From Paenibacillus borealis (GTDB taxonomy: Bacteria > Bacillota > Bacilli > Paenibacillales > Paenibacillaceae): DNA of 64,000 nt. Below, piece by piece: positions 43,213-50,681 of the stretch; the first letter of the stretch is position 1; every line of letters starts with the position of its first letter. The translations under genes were made by a program, and so were the position numbers. The stretch is taken from positions 3,472,001 through 3,536,000 of the forward strand of contig NZ_CP009285.1 of the NCBI RefSeq assembly GCF_000758665.1, in the 5' to 3' direction. The notes beneath the pieces were generated by a model that worked only from the letters and a program-made list of their open reading frames with translations, was not told the DNA's origin and searched no databases.

Positions 43213-43704
43213 GTGTATACCAAAAAACTAATCTTGACCTTATCGATGATGTTATCCATGTTGACAGTGAATGCCTGCAGTAATCAGCCGGATGCGCCTG
43301 CAACTGAATCTATGCAGACCTCTGCACCGTCCGCCGGGAACAATGGGACTGCAGTCCAGCCGGATGCTGCTTCCGCTTCCCAAGAGCTGCCGGAGAATCT
43401 GCCTGAGGATTTCCCGCTGCCGGAGGATGTCCAAATCAAGCTATCCCATTCTGAAGAAAATGAAGGCAAAAAGACAGCTCTTCTGATCTTCACAACAACG
43501 CAGAGTATGGATACGGTATCGAAGCTCTATGAGGATTACTTCTCTTCCAGACTGGGAAGCGAGTCTGCACAGACCATTGATGACAAGAACCTGATTATCC
43601 AGGGTACCACCAAGGACGGTAAGCAGAGCTGGTCGATCATCGGCGGTTCTTTGGCTTCTCAGGAAGGTACTCTAGAGCTAAATGTAACATGGGCGGAATT
43701 ATAA
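43213..43704 (+). CDS. Lipoprotein, unknown
   Basis: 163 residues from GTG 43213, 8 bases after AAGGAG; an ATG at 43180 adds a non-signal stretch. Lipobox VNAC about residue 22, then an Ala/Pro/Ser-rich linker and a globular domain of about 105 residues beginning LPEDFPLPEDV, with a predicted alpha/beta fold (MDTVSKLYEDYFSSRL). Similar LPxDFPLPxDA lipoproteins are common in Paenibacillus. Role unknown. Confidence 0.7.
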   Translation: MYTKKLILTLSMMLSMLTVNACSNQPDAPATESMQTSAPSAGNNGTAVQPDAASASQELPENLPEDFPLPEDVQIKLSHSEENEGKKTALLIFTTTQSMDTVSKLYEDYFSSRLGSESAQTIDDKNLIIQGTTKDGKQSWSIIGGSLASQEGTLELNVTWAEL

Positions 43705-43887
43705 ATTAAAAATCCTGTTAGTGATGAACATCCGTTGGTGTATGGTTAGGAGGTACCGGCAGATGTTCTGTTTATATTAGTGTATTTTACCATACAATCC
43801 CCCGATATTAATCCCGCGTGGACCAGAGAAAGGTGGCAATACGCCTGAATTCCCTTCACTTGTTACATTCGTCCTCTCAGAGAAGTT

Positions 43888-43917
43888 GCAAAATAAAAGA
43901 GCCTGGCGGCTAGCCAG
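43888..43917 (-). terminator. Terminator for the minus-strand gene at 43933
   Basis: CTGGC / GCCAG stem, read on the minus strand it is followed by CTCTTTTATTTT. The preceding gap 43705-43887 shows no gene. Confidence 0.65.
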
Positions 43918-43932
43918 ACCCCAAATATCCTA

Positions 43933-44181
43933 TCAATTACGCTGGAGTAACACATATCCGCTGATGCTTGATGTTTTTTTGCGGAACACGATTCTGAAGC
44001 CGATGTCGTTGTCCTGCAGACAGGCTAACGCTGTACTAAGCAATCCATTTGTTCTTAGGCTGGGCAAGCAAGGTTCGGCATTTCCGATTACCCGGCTGGC
44101 GGTAATTCTGCGTGCTGATCCGGGAACTAACGGGTTCCGGCTCCAATTGATCAACACCAAATCCGGCTGACGAGTCGCCAT
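43933..44181 (-). CDS. Hypothetical protein (82 aa)
   Basis: Opens MATRQPDLVLINWSRNPLVPG and ends ISGYVLLQRN. AAAGGGGT lies 9 bases upstream and a terminator follows directly, which supports this strand over an overlapping plus-strand frame. Beta-rich, basic, soluble. No family recognised. Confidence 0.55.
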   Translation of the reverse strand: MATRQPDLVLINWSRNPLVPGSARRITASRVIGNAEPCLPSLRTNGLLSTALACLQDNDIGFRIVFRKKTSSISGYVLLQRN

Positions 44182-44346
44182 GCTGATCTACCCCTTTCTA
44201 TTAAGGTTCTCTATATAGAATGCAGGGGAGAGAGTTATGTGCTGGACAAAAGTACCGCCTCTCAGGAAATAAATAGTATACGCTATACCGGGTACAGTTA
44301 TATAATTAATCTTGTGAATTAAAATTATGTCAGGCGGTGTTGTGTT

Positions 44347-44973
44347 TTGTCGTGGGAACCTGTGGGGTTCATGTTTTTCTCAGGTATAGAGGCATTTTCT
44401 TTATATTTTTTAATCATGTGTTTGTTCAGATTTAGATTTCAGGAGCATGTATGGCAGGCTTTATCGTTAACCCTATTGATCAATCTTCAAAGCTATGTAC
44501 TTCGCAATGATTTTACCTTAGGAAATATTATGCCTTTGGTTACAATAGGTTTCTTCGTTCTTTTCTTTGCTGTTTTTGTGAGAATGTCGTTGATCCTTTC
44601 ATTATTGTCAACCATATCGGGTTATGTCATATTTGGTGTGGTGCAGACTGGGATTGCAATTCTTCTCTTTGGATCTATCGATGCTGCCAAGTCAGGTATA
44701 AGTAATGGGTACATACTGCAATCCGTAAGCGGGGTACTCATTATATCAGGGGCATGGTTAGTTTATCGCTTAGGTTATGGATTTAGTTTCGATTTGAATA
44801 AGCTGAAGTTTAAGTTTGAAGATATTTCGGTTATCCTGTTGATCATGCTTTTTCTGATCTCCATTTCATCAGTTCTATATTATAACGAGACTTACATTAA
44901 TATTATTTACTTCGCGGTTACATCAGCTTACCTACTGTACTACGCCATCCGAAAGGATCAAAAAAGTGATTGA
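44347..44973 (+). CDS. Polytopic membrane protein of an agr-like cassette
   Basis: 208 residues with six or seven hydrophobic helices and few loops, ending in a short charged tail. The topology recalls the N-terminal sensor half of AgrC, but there is no histidine-kinase part at all. TTG start with AGGCGG upstream. Its stop overlaps the agrB start by 8 bases, so the genes are translationally coupled. Base composition is clearly more AT-rich than the region around. A receptor, immunity or export role for the peptide is inferred from position only. Confidence 0.7.
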   Translation: MSWEPVGFMFFSGIEAFSLYFLIMCLFRFRFQEHVWQALSLTLLINLQSYVLRNDFTLGNIMPLVTIGFFVLFFAVFVRMSLILSLLSTISGYVIFGVVQTGIAILLFGSIDAAKSGISNGYILQSVSGVLIISGAWLVYRLGYGFSFDLNKLKFKFEDISVILLIMLFLISISSVLYYNETYINIIYFAVTSAYLLYYAIRKDQKSD

Positions 44974-45502
44974 AAAACTATCTGCCCGAACAGCAAAAGC
45001 TATAAAAGAAGCGGTTCCGCATCATCCAACAAGTGAAGCAGTACTTAAATATGCGCTGGAAGGTATTTATAACGCTGTATTTATAATCGCCTTGACATTA
45101 CTTCTCTCAATGATTACCGGTAATACCAAAGAAACGTTTATTATACTAGTAACCTTTGCGTTATTAAGGCAAACAAGCGGAGGAAAGCATCTTCAATCTG
45201 GCGTTCTATGTGTAGTAGTTACTACCTCATTATTTACAGGAATGTCTTTTGTTAAGCCAGATGTACAAATGACGCAAATGCTAAACCTTATCAGTATTAT
45301 TCTTGTAGCCATGTACGCACCATCCAATATTGAGCATCAAAGTAGGATTCCTAAAAAGTATTACCCACTGTTAAAGCTAATAGCAGCTGTAATGATTGCG
45401 GCCAACTTCATTATTATATCTCCAACAGTATCGGTAAGTTTCTTTGTACAAGCGCTTACTCTGATTAAAACTTCACGAAGGGAGGTGAAATCCATTGACT
45501 AA
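44966..45502 (+). CDS. agrB: AgrB-like peptide-processing membrane protease
   Basis: 178 residues with about five membrane helices. The catalytic pair sits in RQTSGGKHLQSGVLCVV: His75 and Cys82, with the same seven-residue gap as His77/Cys84 of Staphylococcus AgrB. AgrB proteins cut the C-terminal tail of AgrD and close the (thio)lactone ring. The start overlaps the preceding gene; the stop overlaps the start of the small peptide gene, a classic agrBD arrangement. Confidence 0.88.
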   Translation: MIEKLSARTAKAIKEAVPHHPTSEAVLKYALEGIYNAVFIIALTLLLSMITGNTKETFIILVTFALLRQTSGGKHLQSGVLCVVVTTSLFTGMSFVKPDVQMTQMLNLISIILVAMYAPSNIEHQSRIPKKYYPLLKLIAAVMIAANFIIISPTVSVSFFVQALTLIKTSRREVKSID

Positions 45503-45638
45503 AATTCTACAGAAGATGAATAAGAGCATCGTTTACGGATTGGCATCTTGTCTGTCGGTAGTAGCCTTGACGTTTGTCAGTACTGCAAGTATTCTGTATA
45601 TTCATCAACCGAAAACTCCTTCAGAGTTATTGAAATAA
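45495..45638 (+). CDS. agrD: AgrD-like autoinducing-peptide precursor, cysteine-free signal region (47 aa)
   Basis: TTG start 8 bases after GGAGGTG, overlapping agrB. The product has an amphipathic/hydrophobic N-terminal helix (about 10-30) and a C-terminal recognition tail QPKTPSELLK like the xPxxPxEL tails of AgrD peptides. Between them lies STASILYI. There is no Cys here, so the ring would need Ser32 (Ser-Ile-Leu-Tyr-Ile, a five-residue lactone) instead of a thiolactone. The only Cys (19) is inside the helix. Ring residues are inferred. Confidence 0.75.
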   Translation: MTKILQKMNKSIVYGLASCLSVVALTFVSTASILYIHQPKTPSELLK

Positions 45639-45651
45639 GGAGCGGACAATT

Positions 45652-46023
45652 ATGATTACATTATCAGTGACAAAAGATGTGAATGGCCAATCCGGTGTGG
45701 TTTCTCTGCCGATTGATGAAATCTTGTATATGCAGCACAGCAGCGGTTTGCGAAAGGTTGTTGTATACACAGAAGATGGAACCTATTATACGACAGGTCC
45801 CCTTAGCTATTGGTGCACAGCACTGAATAATAGCGGTTTCGAATTTTCGGTGGGAGACCGTACAGCGGCCATTAATGTGAGGAAGATCGTACGGATGAAT
45901 GACTTTTTCAAAACAGCGTACTTTAATCTGAACAGCAAAAACGGCTGCATGCTGTCAAAAATAGGCTATGAGGATTTAAAGAAACAATTGGGAAGTGCAA
46001 TTGAAAACATAGTATTTAACTAG
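45652..46023 (+). CDS. Stand-alone LytTR DNA-binding regulator
   Basis: 123 residues forming a single LytTR domain (VSLPIDEILYMQHSSGLRKVVVYTEDGTYYTTGPL ... FEFSVGDRTAAINVRKIVRMNDFFKTAYF). There is no REC domain. AAGGAG precedes the ATG 14 bases after the peptide gene. LytTR proteins bind paired ACAGTTA-type repeats; one ACAGTTATA lies at 44294-44302 in the cassette's promoter region. Probably controls the cassette without phosphorylation. Confidence 0.85.
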   Translation: MITLSVTKDVNGQSGVVSLPIDEILYMQHSSGLRKVVVYTEDGTYYTTGPLSYWCTALNNSGFEFSVGDRTAAINVRKIVRMNDFFKTAYFNLNSKNGCMLSKIGYEDLKKQLGSAIENIVFN

Positions 46024-46047
46024 CCACCCGTTGGGTGGTTTTTTTAA
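46021..46047 (+). terminator. Terminator of the agr-like operon
   Basis: CCACCC GTT GGGTGG hairpin and seven T, directly at the LytTR stop. Confidence 0.9.
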
Positions 46048-46055
46048 GTATCAAC

Positions 46056-46649
46056 CTAATCACTCAATCCCTTACCGTTCAGAATATGCGGCGTATATTT
46101 CTCAACCCGTGCTGTACGAGTTTTGGATTGTTTGGGGTCTGTGAAATGAGTAATGTATTGTCTTTTCCGTCCAGGGGTCAAGGCTTCAAAAGCTGCTTGC
46201 AGATCCGGATTCTCATCAATCTTAGCTTGGAACTCTTCAGGAATCTCGTACTCCGTATCCTTCTTATAATCCACTTCCAGACCAGCGGTTTCAACCTCTA
46301 TGGCATTATAGATATAATTTTTAATAGTAGCTTCCCTATCGGCTATTTCTTGAACAGTAGTGAACCGGATCTGGCGTCCGGCCTGCACATTCTTGGTCTG
46401 CTGAATCAGAATGCCTTCAGGATCAGGCAGCAGGGAGCCTTTAACGAACATAACCGCACAATATTCTTTGAATCCGTGGATTAAAGCAATGTTTCCATTC
46501 TGAAAAGTATAACAAGGAACCCCCCACTTCAATTCCTCTGTCAACTGGCATCCAAGCAGGATCGTCCGGAGTTTCCCGTATTCTTCCTTCCACTGGCTTG
46601 CTTTATTAAAGAAAAAATCCACTTTAGGATTCATTTCACTACTAGTCAT
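46056..46649 (-). CDS. YdeI/DUF1801-OmdA family protein
   Basis: 197 residues: an N-terminal DUF1801 (YdhG-like) domain with LTEELKWGVPCYTFQNGNIALIHGFKEYCAVMF, and a C-terminal bacteriocin-protection (OmdA) segment PEEFQAKIDENPDLQAAFEALTPGRKRQYITHFTDPKQSKTRTARVEK. This two-domain layout matches Bacillus YdeI. Members of the family have been linked to antimicrobial-peptide tolerance in other bacteria; here the role is unproven. Located convergent to the agr-like cassette. Confidence 0.82.
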   Translation of the reverse strand: MTSSEMNPKVDFFFNKASQWKEEYGKLRTILLGCQLTEELKWGVPCYTFQNGNIALIHGFKEYCAVMFVKGSLLPDPEGILIQQTKNVQAGRQIRFTTVQEIADREATIKNYIYNAIEVETAGLEVDYKKDTEYEIPEEFQAKIDENPDLQAAFEALTPGRKRQYITHFTDPKQSKTRTARVEKYTPHILNGKGLSD

Positions 46650-46856
46650 TCAGGAACACCTCTATATCTTTGGTATAATATAACAAATAAGAAAAAGCTA
46701 TTCAAACTGCTCGCGGCGATTGTATAACACCATCACTTACTGTAATCAATTTTATTAAAAATGCAACATCAGCGCTGCAAAAAATTTGATGAATTATAAA
46801 GAAGACGGGCAGGAAGCAGATAATATGAAAATATCCGATGATGAGGAGAGATTCTG

Positions 46857-47339
46857 ATGGCTACTATTTTCAATGAAAAGAACGTTTCGTTTGAACAAAG
46901 ACAATCCCCGGTTCCTGAGTTTGCCTGGCATACAAGCAGGAAGCTGGCTGAAATGGCCGGGGCGAAGCAGCTGCTTTTTGAAATCAGGTCGCTTGATCCC
47001 GGGAAGTATTCCTACCCGTATCATTTTCATAGAAGTGTTGAAGAGATCTTTGTAATTATTTCAGGCCGGGCTACCCTCAGAACGCCAGCAGGGTTCCAGG
47101 AAGTGCAGGAAGGGGACACTGTATTTTTTGAAACAGGGCCGGAAGGGGCACATCAATTATATAATCATACCGCCGAACCTTGCAGATACTTGGATTTGCG
47201 AACGAACCCGGGGATCGATATTTGTGAATATCCGGATTCCGGGAAGATTAACATTCTGCCTTACGAGGAAATCTATATGGCGGATGAGCGGGTGGACTAT
47301 TACAAAGGTGAGGAGAATGTCGCGGAGAAGTGGAAGTGA
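46857..47339 (+). CDS. Cupin-domain protein
   Basis: 160 residues with a single cupin: YHFHRSVEEIFVIISGRATLRTPAG (metal ligands His, His, Glu) and GPEGAHQLYNHT (second His). Probably a metal-binding isomerase, dioxygenase or sensor; substrate unknown. GAGGAGA precedes the ATG. The 200-base gap upstream shows only AT-rich promoter-like sequence. Confidence 0.8.
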   Translation: MATIFNEKNVSFEQRQSPVPEFAWHTSRKLAEMAGAKQLLFEIRSLDPGKYSYPYHFHRSVEEIFVIISGRATLRTPAGFQEVQEGDTVFFETGPEGAHQLYNHTAEPCRYLDLRTNPGIDICEYPDSGKINILPYEEIYMADERVDYYKGEENVAEKWK

Positions 47340-47389
47340 GCTGCCCGTATTCTTCTGGAACGCCCCGAATTCAGCGCATACATAAAATA

Positions 47390-47411
47390 ACCCGCCGGAA
47401 GCCCGGCGGGT
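47390..47411. terminator. Terminator between convergent genes
   Basis: ACCCGCCGG AAG CCCGGCGGGT hairpin; the minus strand continues TATTTTATG. Confidence 0.75.
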
Positions 47412-47457
47412 ACATTCGATTTGAAAGAAATTAAAAAACCAAATCTGGTTCAATCAC

Positions 47458-47883
47458 TTAAATGACGCCCTCTCCTCCAATAGCAGTTGCTGTGAATGCT
47501 ATGGGTCCAAATAGATTTATAGGCGAGATGCTATCATTTTGAATGATCAATTCATAGTTATGGACTCCAAGATATGGACCATCCACCCACAGAACATTTA
47601 ATTGTATATCAGTAATTGTAGTGAAACGATAAAAGGATCTATAAATATCTACTCCGGCACGCCGGATGATAACAAAAAATGGGCTATCAGCAAGTGCAGT
47701 AAGACTAAAGCTGCCATTTAACTCGACTCTACTGGAGAAAGAGGCAGGATTAGCAGGACTTATATTTACTTGCGCTGTGGCTAGAGCCGCGCCTGCTCCA
47801 GGAATCCCCGCAACCGTTACAGCAGTATTGAACGGGTCTAACGGGATTTTTGCCTCTGAACCATAACTAATAATTGTCGCCAT
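47458..47883 (-). CDS. Beta-rich protein, paralogue of 40630-41037
   Basis: 141 residues, no signal peptide. Opens MATIISYGSEAKIPLD and ends GPIAFTATAIGGEGVI. Same length, beta-strand pattern and ends as the protein at 40630, with low identity between. GGAGTGA precedes the ATG. A spore-surface role is a guess from the TNF-like pattern. Confidence 0.6.
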   Translation of the reverse strand: MATIISYGSEAKIPLDPFNTAVTVAGIPGAGAALATAQVNISPANPASFSSRVELNGSFSLTALADSPFFVIIRRAGVDIYRSFYRFTTITDIQLNVLWVDGPYLGVHNYELIIQNDSISPINLFGPIAFTATAIGGEGVI

Positions 47884-48063
47884 TTATCATCACTCCATTT
47901 CATAGGTATACGTTAATATATTGTAAATCCGCAAGTATATATTGGACTTACTTCCTGATGATTATATACATTTTACTTAAAGAGGAAAAAGAAATAACAG
48001 CAAGTGAAATCAAGTAGTACTCCCTCTAGATCTTTATAATGAATGCAGGGTGATTGAAACGGG

Positions 48064-49047
48064 GTGAATAGAAGAATGTACGAGTGGCAGAATCAAATTC
48101 AATTAATCGTTGATGAAATTGATAAATGCATTAAAAATTATAATGACGAAGCCCTGACACTACATTTTCTTTCTCGCAGGCTGGGTTATTCCGAGTTTTA
48201 TACAACAAGAAAATTCAAAGAAATATCGGGTATGCAACTTAGGGACTATCTGCGGCATAGAAAATTAGCCTTTGCACTAAAAGAAGTTCGTGATAGTGAA
48301 AAAAGCCTTTTAGCTATTGCTTTTGATTATGGTTTTTCATCACATGAAGCCTTTACCAGATCCTTTAAGGGAACATATGGTGTAACTCCAAGTGAATACC
48401 GGAAAAAGCCTAAGCCTGTCGTTCTTCGTACAAAAATAAACCCGTTCGACCGCTACTTCTTAGGATTGGGAGAGATTGGGATGATGAAATCTACAGAAGA
48501 TATTAAAATTTATTTTGTAACCATTCCCGCTCACAAATTTTTGCACATCAAAAACTATGAGAGTAATGGGTATTGGGATTTTTGGCAAAAGCAAAGTCTG
48601 ATTCCGGGACAGGACTACGAAACCATCTGCGGCTTACTCGATAGTATCAAAGGCAAATTGGATGATGATGGCGGGAGCGAACCTAACAGCGGCAGCGGTC
48701 AGGTTATGGCGTATATGAATGACCCGGATGGCAGACTCTGCGATTGGGGGATTCCACGTACAGAGTGTCATGGTGCACGACTTCCTTATGATTATAAAGG
48801 CGAAGTACCGCCACAAATGCTAATGATTGATGTTCCCGAAGCGGAGTATATTGTTTTTGAACATGGGCCATTCGATTACGAGCAGGAAAACCGCAGTGTT
48901 GAGGAAAAGATTGAAAAGGCAATGGCAACTTTTGATTTTGCAGGCACGGGTTACTGCTTTGATACTTCCCCCGGTAGACTAATTTACTTGTATTTCAATC
49001 CGGAACGGCATTTTAAGTATATCAGACCGGTGGGAAAGCACTTTTAA
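48064..49047 (+). CDS. AraC-family regulator with GyrI-like effector domain
   Basis: 327 residues. N-terminal double HTH (about 15-115; YSEFYTTRKFKEISGMQLRDYLRHRKLAFAL and IAFDYGFSSHEAFTRSFKGTYGVTPSEYRK) and a C-terminal GyrI-like/Rob-type ligand domain (about 160-327; AEYIVFEHGPFDYEQ). Such proteins bind lipophilic compounds and control efflux or stress genes. Base composition is AT-rich compared with flanks, suggesting transfer. Start GTG 48064 or ATG 48076. Confidence 0.85.
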   Translation: MNRRMYEWQNQIQLIVDEIDKCIKNYNDEALTLHFLSRRLGYSEFYTTRKFKEISGMQLRDYLRHRKLAFALKEVRDSEKSLLAIAFDYGFSSHEAFTRSFKGTYGVTPSEYRKKPKPVVLRTKINPFDRYFLGLGEIGMMKSTEDIKIYFVTIPAHKFLHIKNYESNGYWDFWQKQSLIPGQDYETICGLLDSIKGKLDDDGGSEPNSGSGQVMAYMNDPDGRLCDWGIPRTECHGARLPYDYKGEVPPQMLMIDVPEAEYIVFEHGPFDYEQENRSVEEKIEKAMATFDFAGTGYCFDTSPGRLIYLYFNPERHFKYIRPVGKHF

Positions 49048-49116
49048 AGAACACGTTCCCGCGTCGGCAATATGCGCTTTTTGATTTATATGAATTTAAA
49101 ATAATTTCAGAAATTT

Positions 49117-49150
49117 AAAGGTCACTACTTTTAATAGGGTGGCCTTTTTT
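49117..49150 (+). terminator. Terminator
   Basis: AAAGGTCAC / GGTGGCCTTT stem with an AT-rich loop and T-tract. Confidence 0.75.
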
Positions 49151-49206
49151 CTATGTCCAGGGAGGTGGTTACGATAAGCAATCAGAGCGATTTACCCTAA
49201 GTGTGG

Positions 49207-49344
49207 ATGGAACTTAAAGGGCATGAAGAATGTTTCTGCACTCATTGCGGCTACACAGAGACGTTTAATAGAGGAGATGATCACAGATCATCGTTAATAA
49301 TTTCGCGGGGGCGGCGAGGCGAGTACGGGAATGGAGTTGGCTGA
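49207..49344 (+). pseudogene. Zinc-ribbon protein fragment
   Basis: A 45-residue frame MELKGHEECFCTHCGYTETF continues to a Gly/Arg-rich end. CFCTHCG looks like half of a zinc ribbon; the second CxxC is missing and no ribosome site precedes it. Probably a remnant within the decayed mobile region. Confidence 0.35.
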
Positions 49345-49511
49345 ATCATTGCTTTAATCGTTGCAATAAGCGGTAGCCTCAAAGCTTTCAGGTCCACGCC
49401 TTTGAACGGTGTTATCAACGTCAGCTGTTACGTAACAACCTCCAATAGTTTTAAGATATGTTATGCAATTGCTCAAATCAATTCATCCGCATGGTGGCAA
49501 TCATTTTATAG

Positions 49512-49542
49512 ATCAATAGGGGCTATTATAGCCCCTATTGAT
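49512..49542 (-). terminator. Perfect 31-base hairpin
   Basis: ATCAATAGGGGCTA, TTA loop, TAGCCCCTATTGAT: a perfect inverted repeat touching the stop of the 30-residue minus-strand gene. Confidence 0.65.
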
Positions 49543-49634
49543 TACTCCCGTTTCTTACGGCCAATTAAGCCGCCTACTATCCCAAAGATCAAAATACCAA
49601 CAAAGGCAAATACAATCCAAAAAGCTATACGCAC
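49542..49634 (-). CDS. 30-residue single-helix membrane peptide
   Basis: GTG start 8-9 bases after AAAGGAG. One hydrophobic helix (IAFWIVFAFVGILIFGIVGG) with a basic tail LIGRKKRE, followed at once by a strong hairpin. The size and layout match small hydrophobic peptides, including type I toxins, but no antisense RNA is evident. Everything around is decayed, yet this unit has an intact ribosome site and terminator. Confidence 0.5.
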   Translation of the reverse strand: MRIAFWIVFAFVGILIFGIVGGLIGRKKRE

Positions 49635-49744
49635 AACTATCACTCCTTTAAATAAACAATACGATAATAGGGGGATTTTCGCAATAAAGGAAGAAGGGGC
49701 TACTGATCCTACAAGGATTTGACATACGGAGAGGAGGATGAATT

Positions 49745-49925
49745 GTGAAGGTCCCACGCATCTTGCACTACCCCGGCAGCAAATGGACCATGGCATGAAG
49801 GAACATCAGCCATATGCCGGCACACACGACCTATTTGGAACCGTACGCCATACGTGCTTTAGACCCGGAACGGATTGATCTACAACAACGAAATGACAGA
49901 GGCAGTTATTTTAGAGCCTAGGGGC
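49745..49925 (+). pseudogene. Broken phage-type DNA adenine methylase
   Basis: Behind GAGAGGAGGAT, the frame reads VKVPRILHYPGSKWTMA, stops, then NISHMPAHTTYLEPY. This is the N-terminal SAM-binding region of phage D12-class adenine methylases (PGSKW ... HxxYLEPF). A stop at 49796 and loss of everything after YLEPY leave it inactive. Confidence 0.65.
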
Positions 49926-50053
49926 TTTGGTTTCTCTGCCTCATACATGGAGACTCCAAATACAATTCCTAATCCGCCACCATTGGCGATATTGTTAAAA
50001 ACAATGGAGAATGCAATACCAAAACTGATGCCTATAAAAAGTGCAGAGAGCAA
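49880..50053 (-). pseudogene. Remnant of a glycine-zipper membrane protein
   Basis: A 57-codon frame with GISFGIAFSIVFNNIANGGGLGIVFGVSM resembles the protein at 42905-43081. No ribosome site precedes it and it overlaps the methylase remnant on the other strand. Bases 50054-50263 hold only an uninterpretable plus-strand frame ending at 50264. Confidence 0.45.
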
Positions 50054-50262
50054 TCTTCATTTATATTTCAAAACGCAGCATCCTTCTCAATTATTTTACA
50101 TTTATACGCACCCGGGATATCGGCATCGAACCGTTCTACAGGAGCTGGAGCCGGAATTTACAGCCATGCAGCAGATTGGTATCCAGGCGGACGAGAAGAC
50201 ACCGGCAGCAAGCTTTTGGGCTGCAGCAAGAAAGCTTCTCGGGGCTCAGGTGGAAATGGCAT

Positions 50263-50290
50263 AAAAAAAGAGCTGCTTTCGCAACTCTCT
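50263..50290 (-). terminator. Terminator of the YuzF-like gene
   Basis: GAGTTGC GAAA GCAGCTC stem; minus strand continues with TTTTTTT. Confidence 0.8.
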
Positions 50291-50303
50291 CATGAACGGC
50301 CAT

Positions 50304-50549
50304 TTACTCTGGCATGATCCAAACGATCTCACAGATGCGTACAAAGAATTTTCTGCCTCTGGTATCCAATACAACGTGGTCTGGCTTTACATCCATCACA
50401 CAGCCGCTAATCCCGCCGCGAGTGGTTTCAAGTACCACCTGCTTACCTTTTACAGACATTAAGGTTTCAACGACATAGGGATCAATTGGATAAACCATGA
50501 TTGCTTGCGGCATCTGTTGATGCATTGGATACATTTGATTATTCAGCAC
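50304..50549 (-). CDS. YuzF-like DUF2642 protein (spore-coat GerQ/YuzF type)
   Basis: 81 residues from GTG 50549 (GGAGGT, spacing 6). N-terminal Met/Gln/Pro-rich NQMYPMHQQMPQA is followed by a small beta-barrel VVETLMSVKGKQVVLETTRGGISGCVMDVKPDHVVLDTRGRKFFVRICEIVWIMP, the DUF2642 pattern of Bacillus YuzF. Likely an intact host gene inside the decayed region. Confidence 0.75.
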   Translation of the reverse strand: MLNNQMYPMHQQMPQAIMVYPIDPYVVETLMSVKGKQVVLETTRGGISGCVMDVKPDHVVLDTRGRKFFVRICEIVWIMPE

Positions 50550-50681
50550 TTTGTTACCTCCCAGATGGTTATACCTCATGTTATGCAAACGCCTAATTAA
50601 AGAGCTAGGCGAGAGCCCATTTAAGATAGGTACTAAGCGTTATGACACAAATACGTAAAAATAATAATTCAACGGAGGGGA

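Noticed and set aside
43886..44170. Plus-strand frame of 94 codons
   Set aside because: The overlapping minus-strand frame has a better ribosome site and a terminator right after its stop.
44347..44973. Truncated AgrC histidine kinase
   Set aside because: The gene ends cleanly with coupling to agrB and no kinase remnants follow, so it is better described as a separate membrane protein than a broken kinase.
46800..46858. 22-codon frame before the cupin gene
   Set aside because: No ribosome site and composition like a leader; it overlaps the cupin ribosome site.
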